Part shown: positions 56,492-63,844 of the stretch, piece after piece
Position numbering within the stretch: the stretch's first letter is position 1
Layout: each line of letters starts with the position of its first letter
From: JBGSIC01 sp041751875
Lineage (GTDB): Bacteria; Bdellovibrionota; FAC87; UBA2466; JACKAF01
NCBI GenBank assembly: GCA_041751875.1
Contig: JBGSIC010000015.1
Span: 1-64,000, forward strand
Direction: 5' to 3'
DNA: 64,000 bases
Program-made: the position numbers and the translations under genes
The notes under the pieces: model-generated
What the model saw: only the letters and a program-made list of their open reading frames with translations
Told to the model about the DNA's origin: nothing
Database searches by the model: none

Positions 56492-57249
56492 AGTATCTCT
56501 CCAACGTAATGGGTCTGGGTGACCCCTTGATCGTTGGATAGCATGATACCGCCGGCTGAATCAATCCCTTGAAGAAGAGCGGGGAAAATTACCGGGCCCT
56601 GGCCTGATTGAGGGGAGGGGGCCGAAAATTGAATGCGTTTGCCTACGTGGTGGCAGTTGCTTTCCCAGACTTCGCTGATGGCCGAGAAACCGTCCGTCCA
56701 GTAAAGTTCGTAGAGCGCTTTGATCTTCTGCAAAAGAGTTTTTGTGACCTGGTAAAGGTCATGGCGCGTATTCATGGTTTCCACCTGCATCGAGGTCGCG
56801 GGGAAACGGTTACTCTCAAAGGCTTTCAGTTCCGACGGAGGAAGATTAACGTTGATCCCCATTCCCACCACACACAAAGGACTAGGTCCGTCTTCGATGA
56901 GTTCGCTCAAAACGCCCGCTATCTTACGGTCGTTAACCAAACAATCGTTGGGCCATTTCACGCTAACTTTGCAGGAGTTGGGGAGAGTCGACCGCAGTGT
57001 TTGAGTGATCGCGGCACCAGCGAGAATGGAAAGGACTGTCGGAGAGTCCTTAGGTTTTACGCGTAATAAGCCGGAAAGGTACAGACCCCCAAGCGGCGAA
57101 TGCCAAGAACGCGTGCCACTTCCCCGTCCTTGGGTTTGTTCTTTGGCCAGAACAAACGTTCCTTCCTTGCGAGGCGAGACTTGCTTAATGGTTTTGTTGG
57201 TCGAAGCGACCACGTCGTGCTCTAGAAGTTGAAAATTAAGACTCTTCAC
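56476..57249 (-). CDS. birA: Biotin--[acetyl-CoA-carboxylase] ligase
   Basis: Attaches biotin to the carboxyl-carrier protein. 257 residues, monofunctional: no N-terminal winged-helix repressor domain. Motifs: DVVASTNKTIK, the biotinyl-AMP loop KEQTQGRGSGTRSWHSP, LYLSGLLRV, VKWPNDCLVNDRKIAGVLSE and GMGINVNLPPSEL. GTG start overlaps the stop of the pseudo-receiver gene (GTGA). Confidence 0.95.
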   Translation of the reverse strand: MKSLNFQLLEHDVVASTNKTIKQVSPRKEGTFVLAKEQTQGRGSGTRSWHSPLGGLYLSGLLRVKPKDSPTVLSILAGAAITQTLRSTLPNSCKVSVKWPNDCLVNDRKIAGVLSELIEDGPSPLCVVGMGINVNLPPSELKAFESNRFPATSMQVETMNTRHDLYQVTKTLLQKIKALYELYWTDGFSAISEVWESNCHHVGKRIQFSAPSPQSGQGPVIFPALLQGIDSAGGIMLSNDQGVTQTHYVGEILCFLP

Positions 57250-58079
57250 CGGCTCCGCTGCAGGGCTGGGGCTTTTCTAGCTTCGGTTAGTAAAGCATCG
57301 AGGCGCTCTCTGACAAGCCTTTCCACAATGGGAGGAACAATTTCGTTCAGGATATGATTGATACGTGCTTCGAGTTCAGCGGGTTCTACAAAGGCGGCTG
57401 GTTGAGCGCCTGTGGGATAGCGCGCGGGAGTTGCCGACTCAGTTCCCCACAACGCTTTTTGAGAAGGGGGAGGAGGATTGGGAGTAGGAGCCCAGAGATT
57501 GGGAACCGGAGGCGGTTGAGGGGCCTGCGGAACCGGACGAAGGTGCGCAGAAGGTGTTTGAGGGGGTTGCTTCTGCGTCGCTTGGGTTTGTGAGCCAAAG
57601 GTTTCGCGCACAAGCTGAGACTCATCGGCAAATTTCGAGTTAAAGAGTGTTTCAAAACGCTGAGATTCAAACTCGTTTACGGATTCCTGCAACTCCTTGT
57701 GCGCTTCAGCTGCGGAAAGGTTACGCTTTTCTGCGGTTTTTTCCGCAACCAGCGCTTGAAGGGCATGGGGGCTGAACGGTTTCTTGAGAACCCCTGCGTA
57801 ACCACGCATCTCAGTAATATCGGACGTCGTAATCAGTGCCAGTGCGGGGCTGGACGCGGGTCTCACCCAGGAGGCAACTTCATTAGGGAAGTCAGCTGGT
57901 CGCACGCCATTTGTTTGGTCACTCACTAATACTAAATCGGGTGGGCTTTGTTGGAGAGTCATCTTTGTTTCCGTGATGCTCTTTGCACACAGAACTTCGT
58001 AAAGATTTTTGTCCAACGTCAATGAAACTACTTTTTGAACCGTGATGCTCTCATCGAGCAGTAGAATTTTCTTTTTCAT
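57246..58079 (-). CDS. Pseudo-receiver protein with Pro-rich linker
   Basis: 277 residues. The first 115 resemble a CheY receiver: ILLLDESITVQKVVSLTLDK, PPDLVLVSDQTNG, LALITTSD, GVLKKPFSPHALQ. The position of the phospho-accepting Asp is Ser (DLVLVS), so phosphorylation is unlikely although the KP turn remains. A Pro/Gln/Ala-rich linker (about 165-225) leads to a short amphipathic helix LEARINHILNEIVPPIVERLV near the end, probably a partner-binding peptide. It heads the operon with birA and coaX. A cytosolic scaffold or polarity factor is one guess; the function is not known. Confidence 0.82.
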   Translation of the reverse strand: MKKKILLLDESITVQKVVSLTLDKNLYEVLCAKSITETKMTLQQSPPDLVLVSDQTNGVRPADFPNEVASWVRPASSPALALITTSDITEMRGYAGVLKKPFSPHALQALVAEKTAEKRNLSAAEAHKELQESVNEFESQRFETLFNSKFADESQLVRETFGSQTQATQKQPPQTPSAHLRPVPQAPQPPPVPNLWAPTPNPPPPSQKALWGTESATPARYPTGAQPAAFVEPAELEARINHILNEIVPPIVERLVRERLDALLTEARKAPALQRSR

Positions 58080-58085
58080 ATAGTA

Positions 58086-58133
58086 TTCGGCGGAGTTGAA
58101 ACAATTATAACACGCGTACTTTCTCCCGCCGAA
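58086..58133 (-). promoter_or_regulatory. Extended -10 promoter of the pseudo-receiver operon inside an inverted repeat
   Basis: On the minus strand TGTTATAAT (-10 at 58104-58109 with TG at 58111-58112). It is flanked by perfect 8-bp arms TTCGGCGG (58086-58093) and CCGCCGAA (58126-58133), a possible operator. Confidence 0.5.
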
Positions 58134-58178
58134 GACAAGGAAAGAGTTTAGAAAGGGGCGATGCGTTATTCAGGACTG

Positions 58179-58205
58179 TGTAGTTTTCCGCACAATTGCC
58201 GATGA
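58179..58205 (+). promoter_or_regulatory. Sigma-28 (FliA) promoter of the flagellin gene
   Basis: TGTAGTTT - 11 bases - GCCGATGA, compared with the consensus TAAAGTTT-N11-GCCGATAA: six of eight and seven of eight matches at the correct spacing. Confidence 0.85.
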
Positions 58206-58218
58206 GTAAGATGAGCAC

Positions 58219-58282
58219 AAAAGCCCTACGGGGTTTTGTGTCTGTTAGGACAGGATGTCCTTTCGCGGGGCAAGAATGCCCC
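58219..58282 (+). promoter_or_regulatory. Triple-hairpin 5' leader of the flagellin gene
   Basis: Between the sigma-28 promoter and the start codon: AAAAGCCC-TAC-GGGGTTTT (58219-58237, ending in T4), AGGACA-GGA-TGTCCT (58247-58261) and GGGGCA-AGAA-TGCCCC (58267-58282). The strong Shine-Dalgarno AAGGAGG follows. This may tune mRNA stability or translation of flagellin. Confidence 0.6.
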
Positions 58283-58316
58283 TTTCCTAGGATGGGAAAC
58301 AGCCAAGGAGGCAGGC

Positions 58317-59144
58317 GTGGGATTTCATGTTCGCACCAATACCGAGTCGAGTCTTGCGCAGTACTACCTGGAAAAGTCGCGTGAGCGTCTTGATCGGTCC
58401 CAAGTTCATCTCGCCTCAGGCCAAAGAATAAACTACGCGGCCGAAGATCCCACCGGTTTATCCATTTCCGAGCACTATCGTTTACTGCAACGCGCTAAAA
58501 TCCAGAACAGCAAAAATGCCGAAGACGCTGTGGGTTATTTGGAAACTGCAGATGGTGCTCTTTCAACGATCACCAATACCTTGATTCGCATGCGAGAACT
58601 TTCGATGCGCGCGGCGAGCGATGTCTTTGGGCAAACAGAACGGGGTTACTTAGACTATGAATATCAGCAGTTGAAGCAGGAATTGGAGAGGATTGCCCAG
58701 TCGACGACTTTAGGCCAAAAACACCTTCTAAATGGAGAAGGCGGAAACGTCACCGCTCAAGTGGGCCCGTTTAACGGGGCCTTTGACCAGATCGACGTCT
58801 CCGCCTCCCACGATCTTACCCTCGACCGCCTAGGAATTTCTTCCTTTGATGTGCTATCCGTCCGTGAAGCTCGAGACTCTTTAGAAGTACTCGATACCGC
58901 ACTTTCTGATGTGGCTGCGGCCAGAGGCGAAATAGGTGCGAGTGAGACCCGGTTGTATTCAGTTATCTCGAACTGCGAGGATTATCATGTCAATGTATCG
59001 GCTGCGCTCTCACGCGTACTGGACACTGACTACGCGCTAGAATCGACCGAAGCCGCCAAGATGAAAATCCAAACTCAGTCCGGTGTTGCAATACTGGCTC
59101 AAGCAAATAACGTACCGCAACTCGCACTTAAGCTAATCAGTTAA
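58317..59144 (+). CDS. fliC: Flagellin
   Basis: Filament subunit of 275 residues. The N-terminal D0/D1 region (MGFHVRTNTESSLAQYYLEKS, LASGQRINYAAEDPTGLSIS, NAEDAVGYLETADGALSTIT, RMRELSMRAASD) and C-terminal D1/D0 region (SRVLDTDYALESTEAAK, GVAILAQANNVPQLALKLIS) are intact; the central variable domain is very short. GTG 58317 is fixed by AAGGAGG five bases upstream. Transcribed alone from a sigma-28 promoter. LDYEYQQLKQELERIAQSTT is usual for D1. Confidence 0.95.
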   Translation: MGFHVRTNTESSLAQYYLEKSRERLDRSQVHLASGQRINYAAEDPTGLSISEHYRLLQRAKIQNSKNAEDAVGYLETADGALSTITNTLIRMRELSMRAASDVFGQTERGYLDYEYQQLKQELERIAQSTTLGQKHLLNGEGGNVTAQVGPFNGAFDQIDVSASHDLTLDRLGISSFDVLSVREARDSLEVLDTALSDVAAARGEIGASETRLYSVISNCEDYHVNVSAALSRVLDTDYALESTEAAKMKIQTQSGVAILAQANNVPQLALKLIS

Positions 59145-59155
59145 ACTGATCAGTT
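59136..59155. terminator. Short palindrome at the flagellin/H1-like convergent junction
   Basis: ATCAGTT-A-AACTGAT (59136-59150) over the flagellin stop, continuing as the 12-bp palindrome AACTGATCAGTT (59144-59155) that reaches the stop of the opposing gene. Weak as a terminator. Confidence 0.35.
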
Positions 59156-59246
59156 ACTTCTTCTTACGTTTTTTGCCCGCTTTGGCTTTCTTTTTACGTT
59201 TCGTAGCCTTTTTCGCGGTGGCTTTCTTTTTGCGTCGTTTTGCCAT
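59154..59246 (-). CDS. 30-residue lysine-rich histone-H1-like protein
   Basis: ATG 59244-59246 to TAA 59154-59156. The peptide MAKRRKKKATAKKATKRKKK plus AKAGKKRKKK consists of Lys, Arg, Ala, Thr and Gly only, with 20 of 30 residues Lys or Arg. This resembles the AAKKA-type repeats of bacterial histone-H1-like proteins, though much shorter. GAGGAAGGGAA upstream gives a good ribosome-binding site. It faces the flagellin gene with nine bases between stops. Likely binds DNA or RNA; the adjacent A-tract region is a possible target. Confidence 0.72.
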   Translation of the reverse strand: MAKRRKKKATAKKATKRKKKAKAGKKRKKK

Positions 59247-59907
59247 TGTATGTTCCCTTCCTCTAGCAACACTCAAGTTGTGTTGTGAATATGAACTCGT
59301 TGTCAGTTGATGAAGATTCGATTGTTGTGTGAGTTCACTTGTACAGTTTGCGGCAATTTTTTTTTTGACGCAAGCGAATTGTGCAACAAAGTTACTAATT
59401 AATTGCGTTTTTTAGTTTGTGTGATCAATTTTCGGAGAGTTTTTGCAGTTTTCAGATTCGGTTTTTACAAAAAAACAGAACTGAAATTGAAAAATTTTCA
59501 AAAAAGCGCGCATTTTTCCCGCCGAAACGAACTTTTTCTTCCGCAAACTTCGCAAAAACGCGATCGCTCCCGAAAATTTGCGCGCAAAAAGAAAAAGTGC
59601 ACCGAACAAGTGCGCATTTTGTTTCGCGCATACAAAATTGAACACATGTTGTGCGTATTTTTGGTTTTGCGATCGCAAATGACTTCGATCAGGGTTTCAA
59701 ATCCAAACTGGACTACATAGAGATCGTGTCGATGCGCGGATGATGTGCGAACAACATTCCGCTGCCATAGTTGTTCCCGCTTTTCTAATCATGGGTGAAC
59801 CTCTGTCCCCTGGGGAGCGGCCACCAGTTGCATTTTCAAAAAGTCGCTGCTACTGTGAGGGCGCTTTAAAATCAGGAGATTACAGAGGTTTTGGAGATCA
59901 GTCGCCC
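59247..59907. other. AT-rich, A-tract-phased non-coding region upstream of nuoC
   Basis: About 660 bases. The first 450 after the H1-like gene are markedly AT-rich with many runs of four to nine A or T, often about ten bases apart, and with GCGC/GCGATCGC islands (GCGATCGC near 59559 and 59670). Open frames here have skewed composition and no ribosome-binding site. Promoters for the H1-like gene (leftward) and nuoC (rightward) are expected in it. Confidence 0.5.
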
Positions 59908-60435
59908 ATGACTTTGGATGAAGTATTAGCAAAACTCCAGTCGCGTTTCCCGCAGGCGGGGGTTCAGAAAGTAGATACCCAACCCGATGCACACCTTAGT
60001 GTTGATGCTAAAGGCATTCTAGAGGTGCTAAGGTTTTTGCGGGACGAACTCCAGTTCGAAACTCTCGCAAACTTAGGGGGCGTCGATCTTCTGGCCGAGT
60101 CTAAGTTAGTCGTGGTTTACCATCCCTTTTCCTATACCCATAAGTTGATAGTGCCTTTGAAGGTGACCGTGAACCGCGAAGTCGGAGTGAAAGTCCCCTC
60201 GGTTTGCTCTATATATAAGGCTGCAAACTGGTTGGAGCGAGAGACTTACGACATGTTTGGAATCGACTTCGAAGGGCATCCCGATCTCCGGCGCATTCTT
60301 TTGCCGGATGATTGGAAGGGATATCCTCTGCTCAGAGATTATAAGACACCAGACTATTACAATGGGATGCCCATTCCTCTCTATTTTGGGGATCCACCGG
60401 ATGAAGGAAAGCCCGCGCATGGAGGTGAAGCGTGA
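59908..60435 (+). CDS. nuoC: NADH-quinone oxidoreductase subunit C
   Basis: Peripheral-arm subunit of complex I (30-kDa type). 175 residues: FETLANLGGVDLL, VVYHPFSYTHKLIVPLKV, and the signature ERETYDMFGIDFEGHPDLRRILLPDDW followed by GYPLLRDY (key residues E-YD-FGI-F-GHP-LRRIL). ATG 59908 begins MTLDEVLAKLQSRFP; the frame is open back to 59740 but that part is not conserved. The stop overlaps nuoD (GTGA). Confidence 0.94.
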   Translation: MTLDEVLAKLQSRFPQAGVQKVDTQPDAHLSVDAKGILEVLRFLRDELQFETLANLGGVDLLAESKLVVVYHPFSYTHKLIVPLKVTVNREVGVKVPSVCSIYKAANWLERETYDMFGIDFEGHPDLRRILLPDDWKGYPLLRDYKTPDYYNGMPIPLYFGDPPDEGKPAHGGEA

Positions 60436-61583
60436 GCGAAACACTTCTTCATAAGGACCAGAACACCGAGAATTTACGGACAGACGAGCTGCTTATTAAT
60501 ATGGGCCCGCAGCATCCCAGTACGCACGGGGTGCTACGCATTGTCATCGTCACGGACGGTGAAATTGTTAAATCGGTCCGTCCCGATATCGGCTATCTGC
60601 ACCGCTGCAAAGAAAAACACTCGGAAAATGTAGATTGGATGGCTGTAGCCCCCTTCGTGGACCGGATGGATTATCTGGCTTCGATGAACAATGCGATGGG
60701 GTACGCGATTGCGGTCGAGAAACTCCTGAATGTAGAGGTTCCGCCTAGGGCTGAATACATCCGGGTCATTACTTCGGAGCTCCAACGCATTGCCAGCCAT
60801 TTGATGGCTTTCGGCACCTATGGTTTGGATATGGGGGCTTTTACCCCTTTCATGCACGCTTTTCGTGACCGAGAAAAGATTTTGGACATTTTTGAAGCGA
60901 TGAGCGGCGCCCGACTTCTTTATAACTATATGTGGATCGGCGGGACAATGCGGGATCTCACGCCGGAGATCATTACCGCCATCAAGAATTTTATTAAGTA
61001 CTTTAAGCCGATGATGTCGGAGTACGACAATCTAGTTTCGTATAACAAGATTTTCATTGAGCGCACCAAAGACGTGGGTGTGATGGACAAAGCCTTTTGC
61101 TATACCTACGGGCTAACCGGCCCCATGTTGCGTGGGGCAGGAGTGAGTTGGGATTTGCGCAAGGATATGCCTTATTCGATTTACGACAAAGTCCAGTTCG
61201 ACGTGCCGGTGGGCAAGGGTGAGATGGGGACGCTGGGCGATTGTTGGGATCGGTATATTGTGCGCATGCGCGAGATGGCCGAAAGCTGCAAAATTATCGA
61301 GCAACTCATCGATAACATTCCTGCTGGTCCTCACCGGGCGCGAGTAGCGAAGAAGTTGCGAGTCCCGAAGGGCGAAGTCTTCTCTCGCACAGAGTGTCCC
61401 CGAGGAGAACTTGGCTTCTATATTATTAGCGATGGCTCTGAAATTCCGTATCGGGTAAAAGTGAAAAGCCCGTGCTTTTTAAACGTCTCTACGTTAGACG
61501 ATGTTTCGCGTGGTTTGATGGTGGCCGATTTGGTCGCCACAGTGGGAAGCTTAGATATCGTGTTGGGTGAGGTCGATCGATGA
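60432..61583 (+). CDS. nuoD: NADH-quinone oxidoreductase subunit D
   Basis: 49-kDa-type subunit that lines the quinone pocket. 383 residues: NMGPQHPSTHGVLRIVI, DIGYLHRCKEKHSENVDWM, MNNAMGYAIAVEKLL, ITSELQRIASHL and the C-terminal VATVGSLDIVLGEVDR. Fused NuoC is absent; C and D are separate. GTG start coupled to nuoC, ATGA coupling to nuoI. Confidence 0.96.
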   Translation: MSETLLHKDQNTENLRTDELLINMGPQHPSTHGVLRIVIVTDGEIVKSVRPDIGYLHRCKEKHSENVDWMAVAPFVDRMDYLASMNNAMGYAIAVEKLLNVEVPPRAEYIRVITSELQRIASHLMAFGTYGLDMGAFTPFMHAFRDREKILDIFEAMSGARLLYNYMWIGGTMRDLTPEIITAIKNFIKYFKPMMSEYDNLVSYNKIFIERTKDVGVMDKAFCYTYGLTGPMLRGAGVSWDLRKDMPYSIYDKVQFDVPVGKGEMGTLGDCWDRYIVRMREMAESCKIIEQLIDNIPAGPHRARVAKKLRVPKGEVFSRTECPRGELGFYIISDGSEIPYRVKVKSPCFLNVSTLDDVSRGLMVADLVATVGSLDIVLGEVDR

Positions 61584-62044
61584 CATTCCGAGAATATTCT
61601 TACCTGATTAAAGACATCGCGGTGAGTACCGTTAAAGGGATGGCCGTGACGTGGCGCGTGTTTTTTAAGGTTCAGCGCGATGGGGCCCTTACGATTGAGT
61701 ACCCTGAAATGCGGGACCATCTGCCTTTGGGCTCGCGAGGTCTGCTTTTCAACGATGTGGAAGATTGCATTTCCTGCCGGCAGTGCGCCATCGTTTGCCC
61801 GGTAGATTGCATATATATAGAGGCGGAGAAAAAGGGACCCGGCACTCCCGTTGACGCGACCAAAGGGGGGGTCAAAAAGACCCTGGATTTGAAGCGCTTT
61901 GAGATAGATGTTTCCCTATGCTGTTACTGCGGCTTATGCAGCGCGGCCTGCCCGACCGAGTGCCTGTACCATACGAAAGAGTATGAATATTCTAAGCTTG
62001 AACGCGATAAGTTGACCTTCAACTACCTAAACTTCCAGCATTAG
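61580..62044 (+). CDS. nuoI: NADH-quinone oxidoreductase subunit I
   Basis: Carries clusters N6a and N6b, which pass electrons toward NuoB. 154 residues with two [4Fe-4S] motifs: CISCRQCAIVCPVDCI and CCYCGLCSAACPTECL. N-terminal helix TVKGMAVTWRVFFK is the usual membrane-facing anchor. Directly coupled to nuoD. In most genomes E, F, G and H lie between D and I; here they are missing, and no other nuo gene is seen in the window. Confidence 0.95.
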   Translation: MTFREYSYLIKDIAVSTVKGMAVTWRVFFKVQRDGALTIEYPEMRDHLPLGSRGLLFNDVEDCISCRQCAIVCPVDCIYIEAEKKGPGTPVDATKGGVKKTLDLKRFEIDVSLCCYCGLCSAACPTECLYHTKEYEYSKLERDKLTFNYLNFQH

Positions 62045-62252
62045 AAGAAAAGCTCCCAGAAACTTACGGCGCTACGTCCTCGGTCCCAAAAGCCCTCGAC
62101 GGCCAAAACAGGCCGCCTCCGGACTCTTGGTTCCTGCGTCCTTGTGGCGCAAGTCTCTGGAATCTTTTCGTTAGCCCAGTAGTTTGTGCGTCCTTCGGTT
62201 GACAAGATCGGCCAAAAACACTAATTCTTGTTTCTTTGGAGTAAAGACGATT
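62045..62252. promoter_or_regulatory. Intergenic region between nuoI and rpsT
   Basis: Contains CGGCC-AAAACA-GGCCG (62100-62115) as a possible terminator without U-run, and the rpsT promoter: TTGACA (62199-62204), 17-bp spacer, TAATTC (62222-62227). Confidence 0.5.
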
Positions 62253-62525
62253 ATGGCCACTCATGAGTCAGCCCGGAAGGCTTCCCGACAAGCAGACAAG
62301 CGCGCAATCCACAACCAAGCTCTTCGCGCCCGTGCTCGCACCGGAGTAAAGAAACTTCGTGCCCTTGTTGCCTCAGATAAGGTGAATGAAAAGGAAGTGA
62401 CTCCTTTGTTTAATCAGATTCAGGCCGAGCTCATGAAAAATGCGCAGAAGGGGATTATTAAACCCAATGCAGCCTCCCGTACGATCTCTCGTTTAAGCTC
62501 AGCCATTTCAGCTAAATTGAAGTAA
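62253..62525 (+). CDS. rpsT: 30S ribosomal protein S20
   Basis: Primary 16S rRNA-binding protein. 90 residues: MATHESARKASRQADKRAIH, RARARTGVKKLRALV, QKGIIKPNAASRTISRLSSA matches S20 end to end. ATG 62253 after TTGGAG. Monocistronic with a good -35 TTGACA upstream. Confidence 0.96.
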   Translation: MATHESARKASRQADKRAIHNQALRARARTGVKKLRALVASDKVNEKEVTPLFNQIQAELMKNAQKGIIKPNAASRTISRLSSAISAKLK

Positions 62526-62745
62526 TTTCGTGCGTACGGATCGGGACAGACGCATAGGCGTTTGACCTTTTAAATTTCCCTATCATTTCAAGCTTTCACA
62601 CCGTGTTTGGGCTTTCAGGCCGCTGGTCTGTATGCTGCTTGTACACTGGTAAAACCGATTTGCAGCCTATTTCCCGCCTGACGGCCATGGCCTTCCTTTT
62701 GCACTTCTTAAGCCTGTCACAGGTCTCAAATTTAGAAGGGCTTCC
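62526..62745. other. Intergenic region after rpsT
   Basis: About 220 bases; no gene and no clear terminator hairpin with U-run. It should hold the promoter of the Met/Gly-rich protein. Confidence 0.35.
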
Positions 62746-63828
62746 ATGTTTGCAGCTGGCAAAACATCTCATGTGATCGTTTCTCCTCTCATCGCGATCA
62801 CTTTGCTTTTCTGCACGCCCTTGCTCGCGGAAACCACAATTGATAACCCCGCTTTCAATCAACAAATTACGGCGCCCACGCCTCCGGCGGTTGATCTCAA
62901 CCAAGGACGCAAAGGCAAAGCGAAAGATGCGAGTGGAATGGCGATTTTTGGTGCGGTAATGGCGATGTCTACCTGTGCAATGATGATGGCTCAGGCGCAG
63001 AAAATGCCTGAAGGCCCCGAAAAGAATATGATGATGATGCAGGCCATGCAGCAGTGTGCTCAGGCCGCGCAAAACATGGCGTCCAGCGGGGACAATGAAG
63101 ATCAGGCCCAGGCGCTTACATCGCAACCTACTCAGATGCCGACCGTCGCACAGGCTTCAACGATAAAAACGCCTGAGAAGCCCAAGAATATCTCTCCTTT
63201 GTCTTCGACTCCGAACAGCAACGATTCTCCTTCCGATCCGATCGAGATTCCAGATGTCGCGGAATATGTTCCGCCGACAGATTCTGGAAATGAGGTTGAT
63301 GACGGCCCCGAATTAGGACTTAGTCCTGTTGAAGGCGTGGGACCTCCACTTAAAGTCATGGAAAGCCCTAAAATTGAATTTGATGATTCTTCGAAAGAAC
63401 AGACTTCGGTGAACGGAACGAACATGGCGTTGGGTTCCCTGGGCGGCGGTTCTTTGGCCGATACCGTAAATAGCAAACTCGATGTGTTTTCGGGTCAAGG
63501 CGGGGAAGGCTCGGGCGGCGGCGGACGTGGTGGTCGCGGAGTGGCTTCGTCTGATGGCGCTGCCGGTGAAGGCGGCGCAGAGGGTACGAAAGATTTCAAC
63601 TTAGCAAACCTAATGGGCCGGTTTGGCCTCGGGGATGAAGAAGGTGGCGCAGGTCGAAACGGCGGTGACATTGTTCAATTACCCCCCGGCGCGGGCAACC
63701 GTCCTCAAATGAACATTTTTGAGTTTGCTAGCTTCCGCTACAAAAAGGCCGCTAACGACGAGAACCGGGTTCAACAACGCATTCTTCCTGCGGCTCACCC
63801 CGACAACCGTCGCGCTTCGCTCAATTAA
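62746..63828 (+). CDS. Secreted Met-rich and Gly-rich protein
   Basis: 360 residues, unrecognised. Signal peptide about 1-28 (ending PLLA). Then a segment with many methionines (MAIFGAVMAMSTCAMMMAQAQ, EKNMMMMQAMQQC), a Pro/Ser/Asp/Glu-rich disordered stretch (about 120-225), a Gly-rich block (GGEGSGGGGRGGRG) and a motif FNLANLMGRFGLGDEEGG. AGAAGGG precedes the ATG. The Gly-rich block and the nearby DF/DEF residues recall the protein cut off at the left edge of the window. Similar Met-rich segments can bind copper or form amphipathic helices; neither is shown. Confidence 0.78.
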   Translation: MFAAGKTSHVIVSPLIAITLLFCTPLLAETTIDNPAFNQQITAPTPPAVDLNQGRKGKAKDASGMAIFGAVMAMSTCAMMMAQAQKMPEGPEKNMMMMQAMQQCAQAAQNMASSGDNEDQAQALTSQPTQMPTVAQASTIKTPEKPKNISPLSSTPNSNDSPSDPIEIPDVAEYVPPTDSGNEVDDGPELGLSPVEGVGPPLKVMESPKIEFDDSSKEQTSVNGTNMALGSLGGGSLADTVNSKLDVFSGQGGEGSGGGGRGGRGVASSDGAAGEGGAEGTKDFNLANLMGRFGLGDEEGGAGRNGGDIVQLPPGAGNRPQMNIFEFASFRYKKAANDENRVQQRILPAAHPDNRRASLN

Positions 63829-63844
63829 CCTCAGGTCGGATAAT

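Noticed and set aside
59403..59720. Plus-strand frame of 105 codons in the AT-rich region
   Set aside because: Phe/Lys/Arg-skewed composition follows from the A-tracts; similar lengths are open on several frames and both strands, which indicates lack of stops rather than coding.
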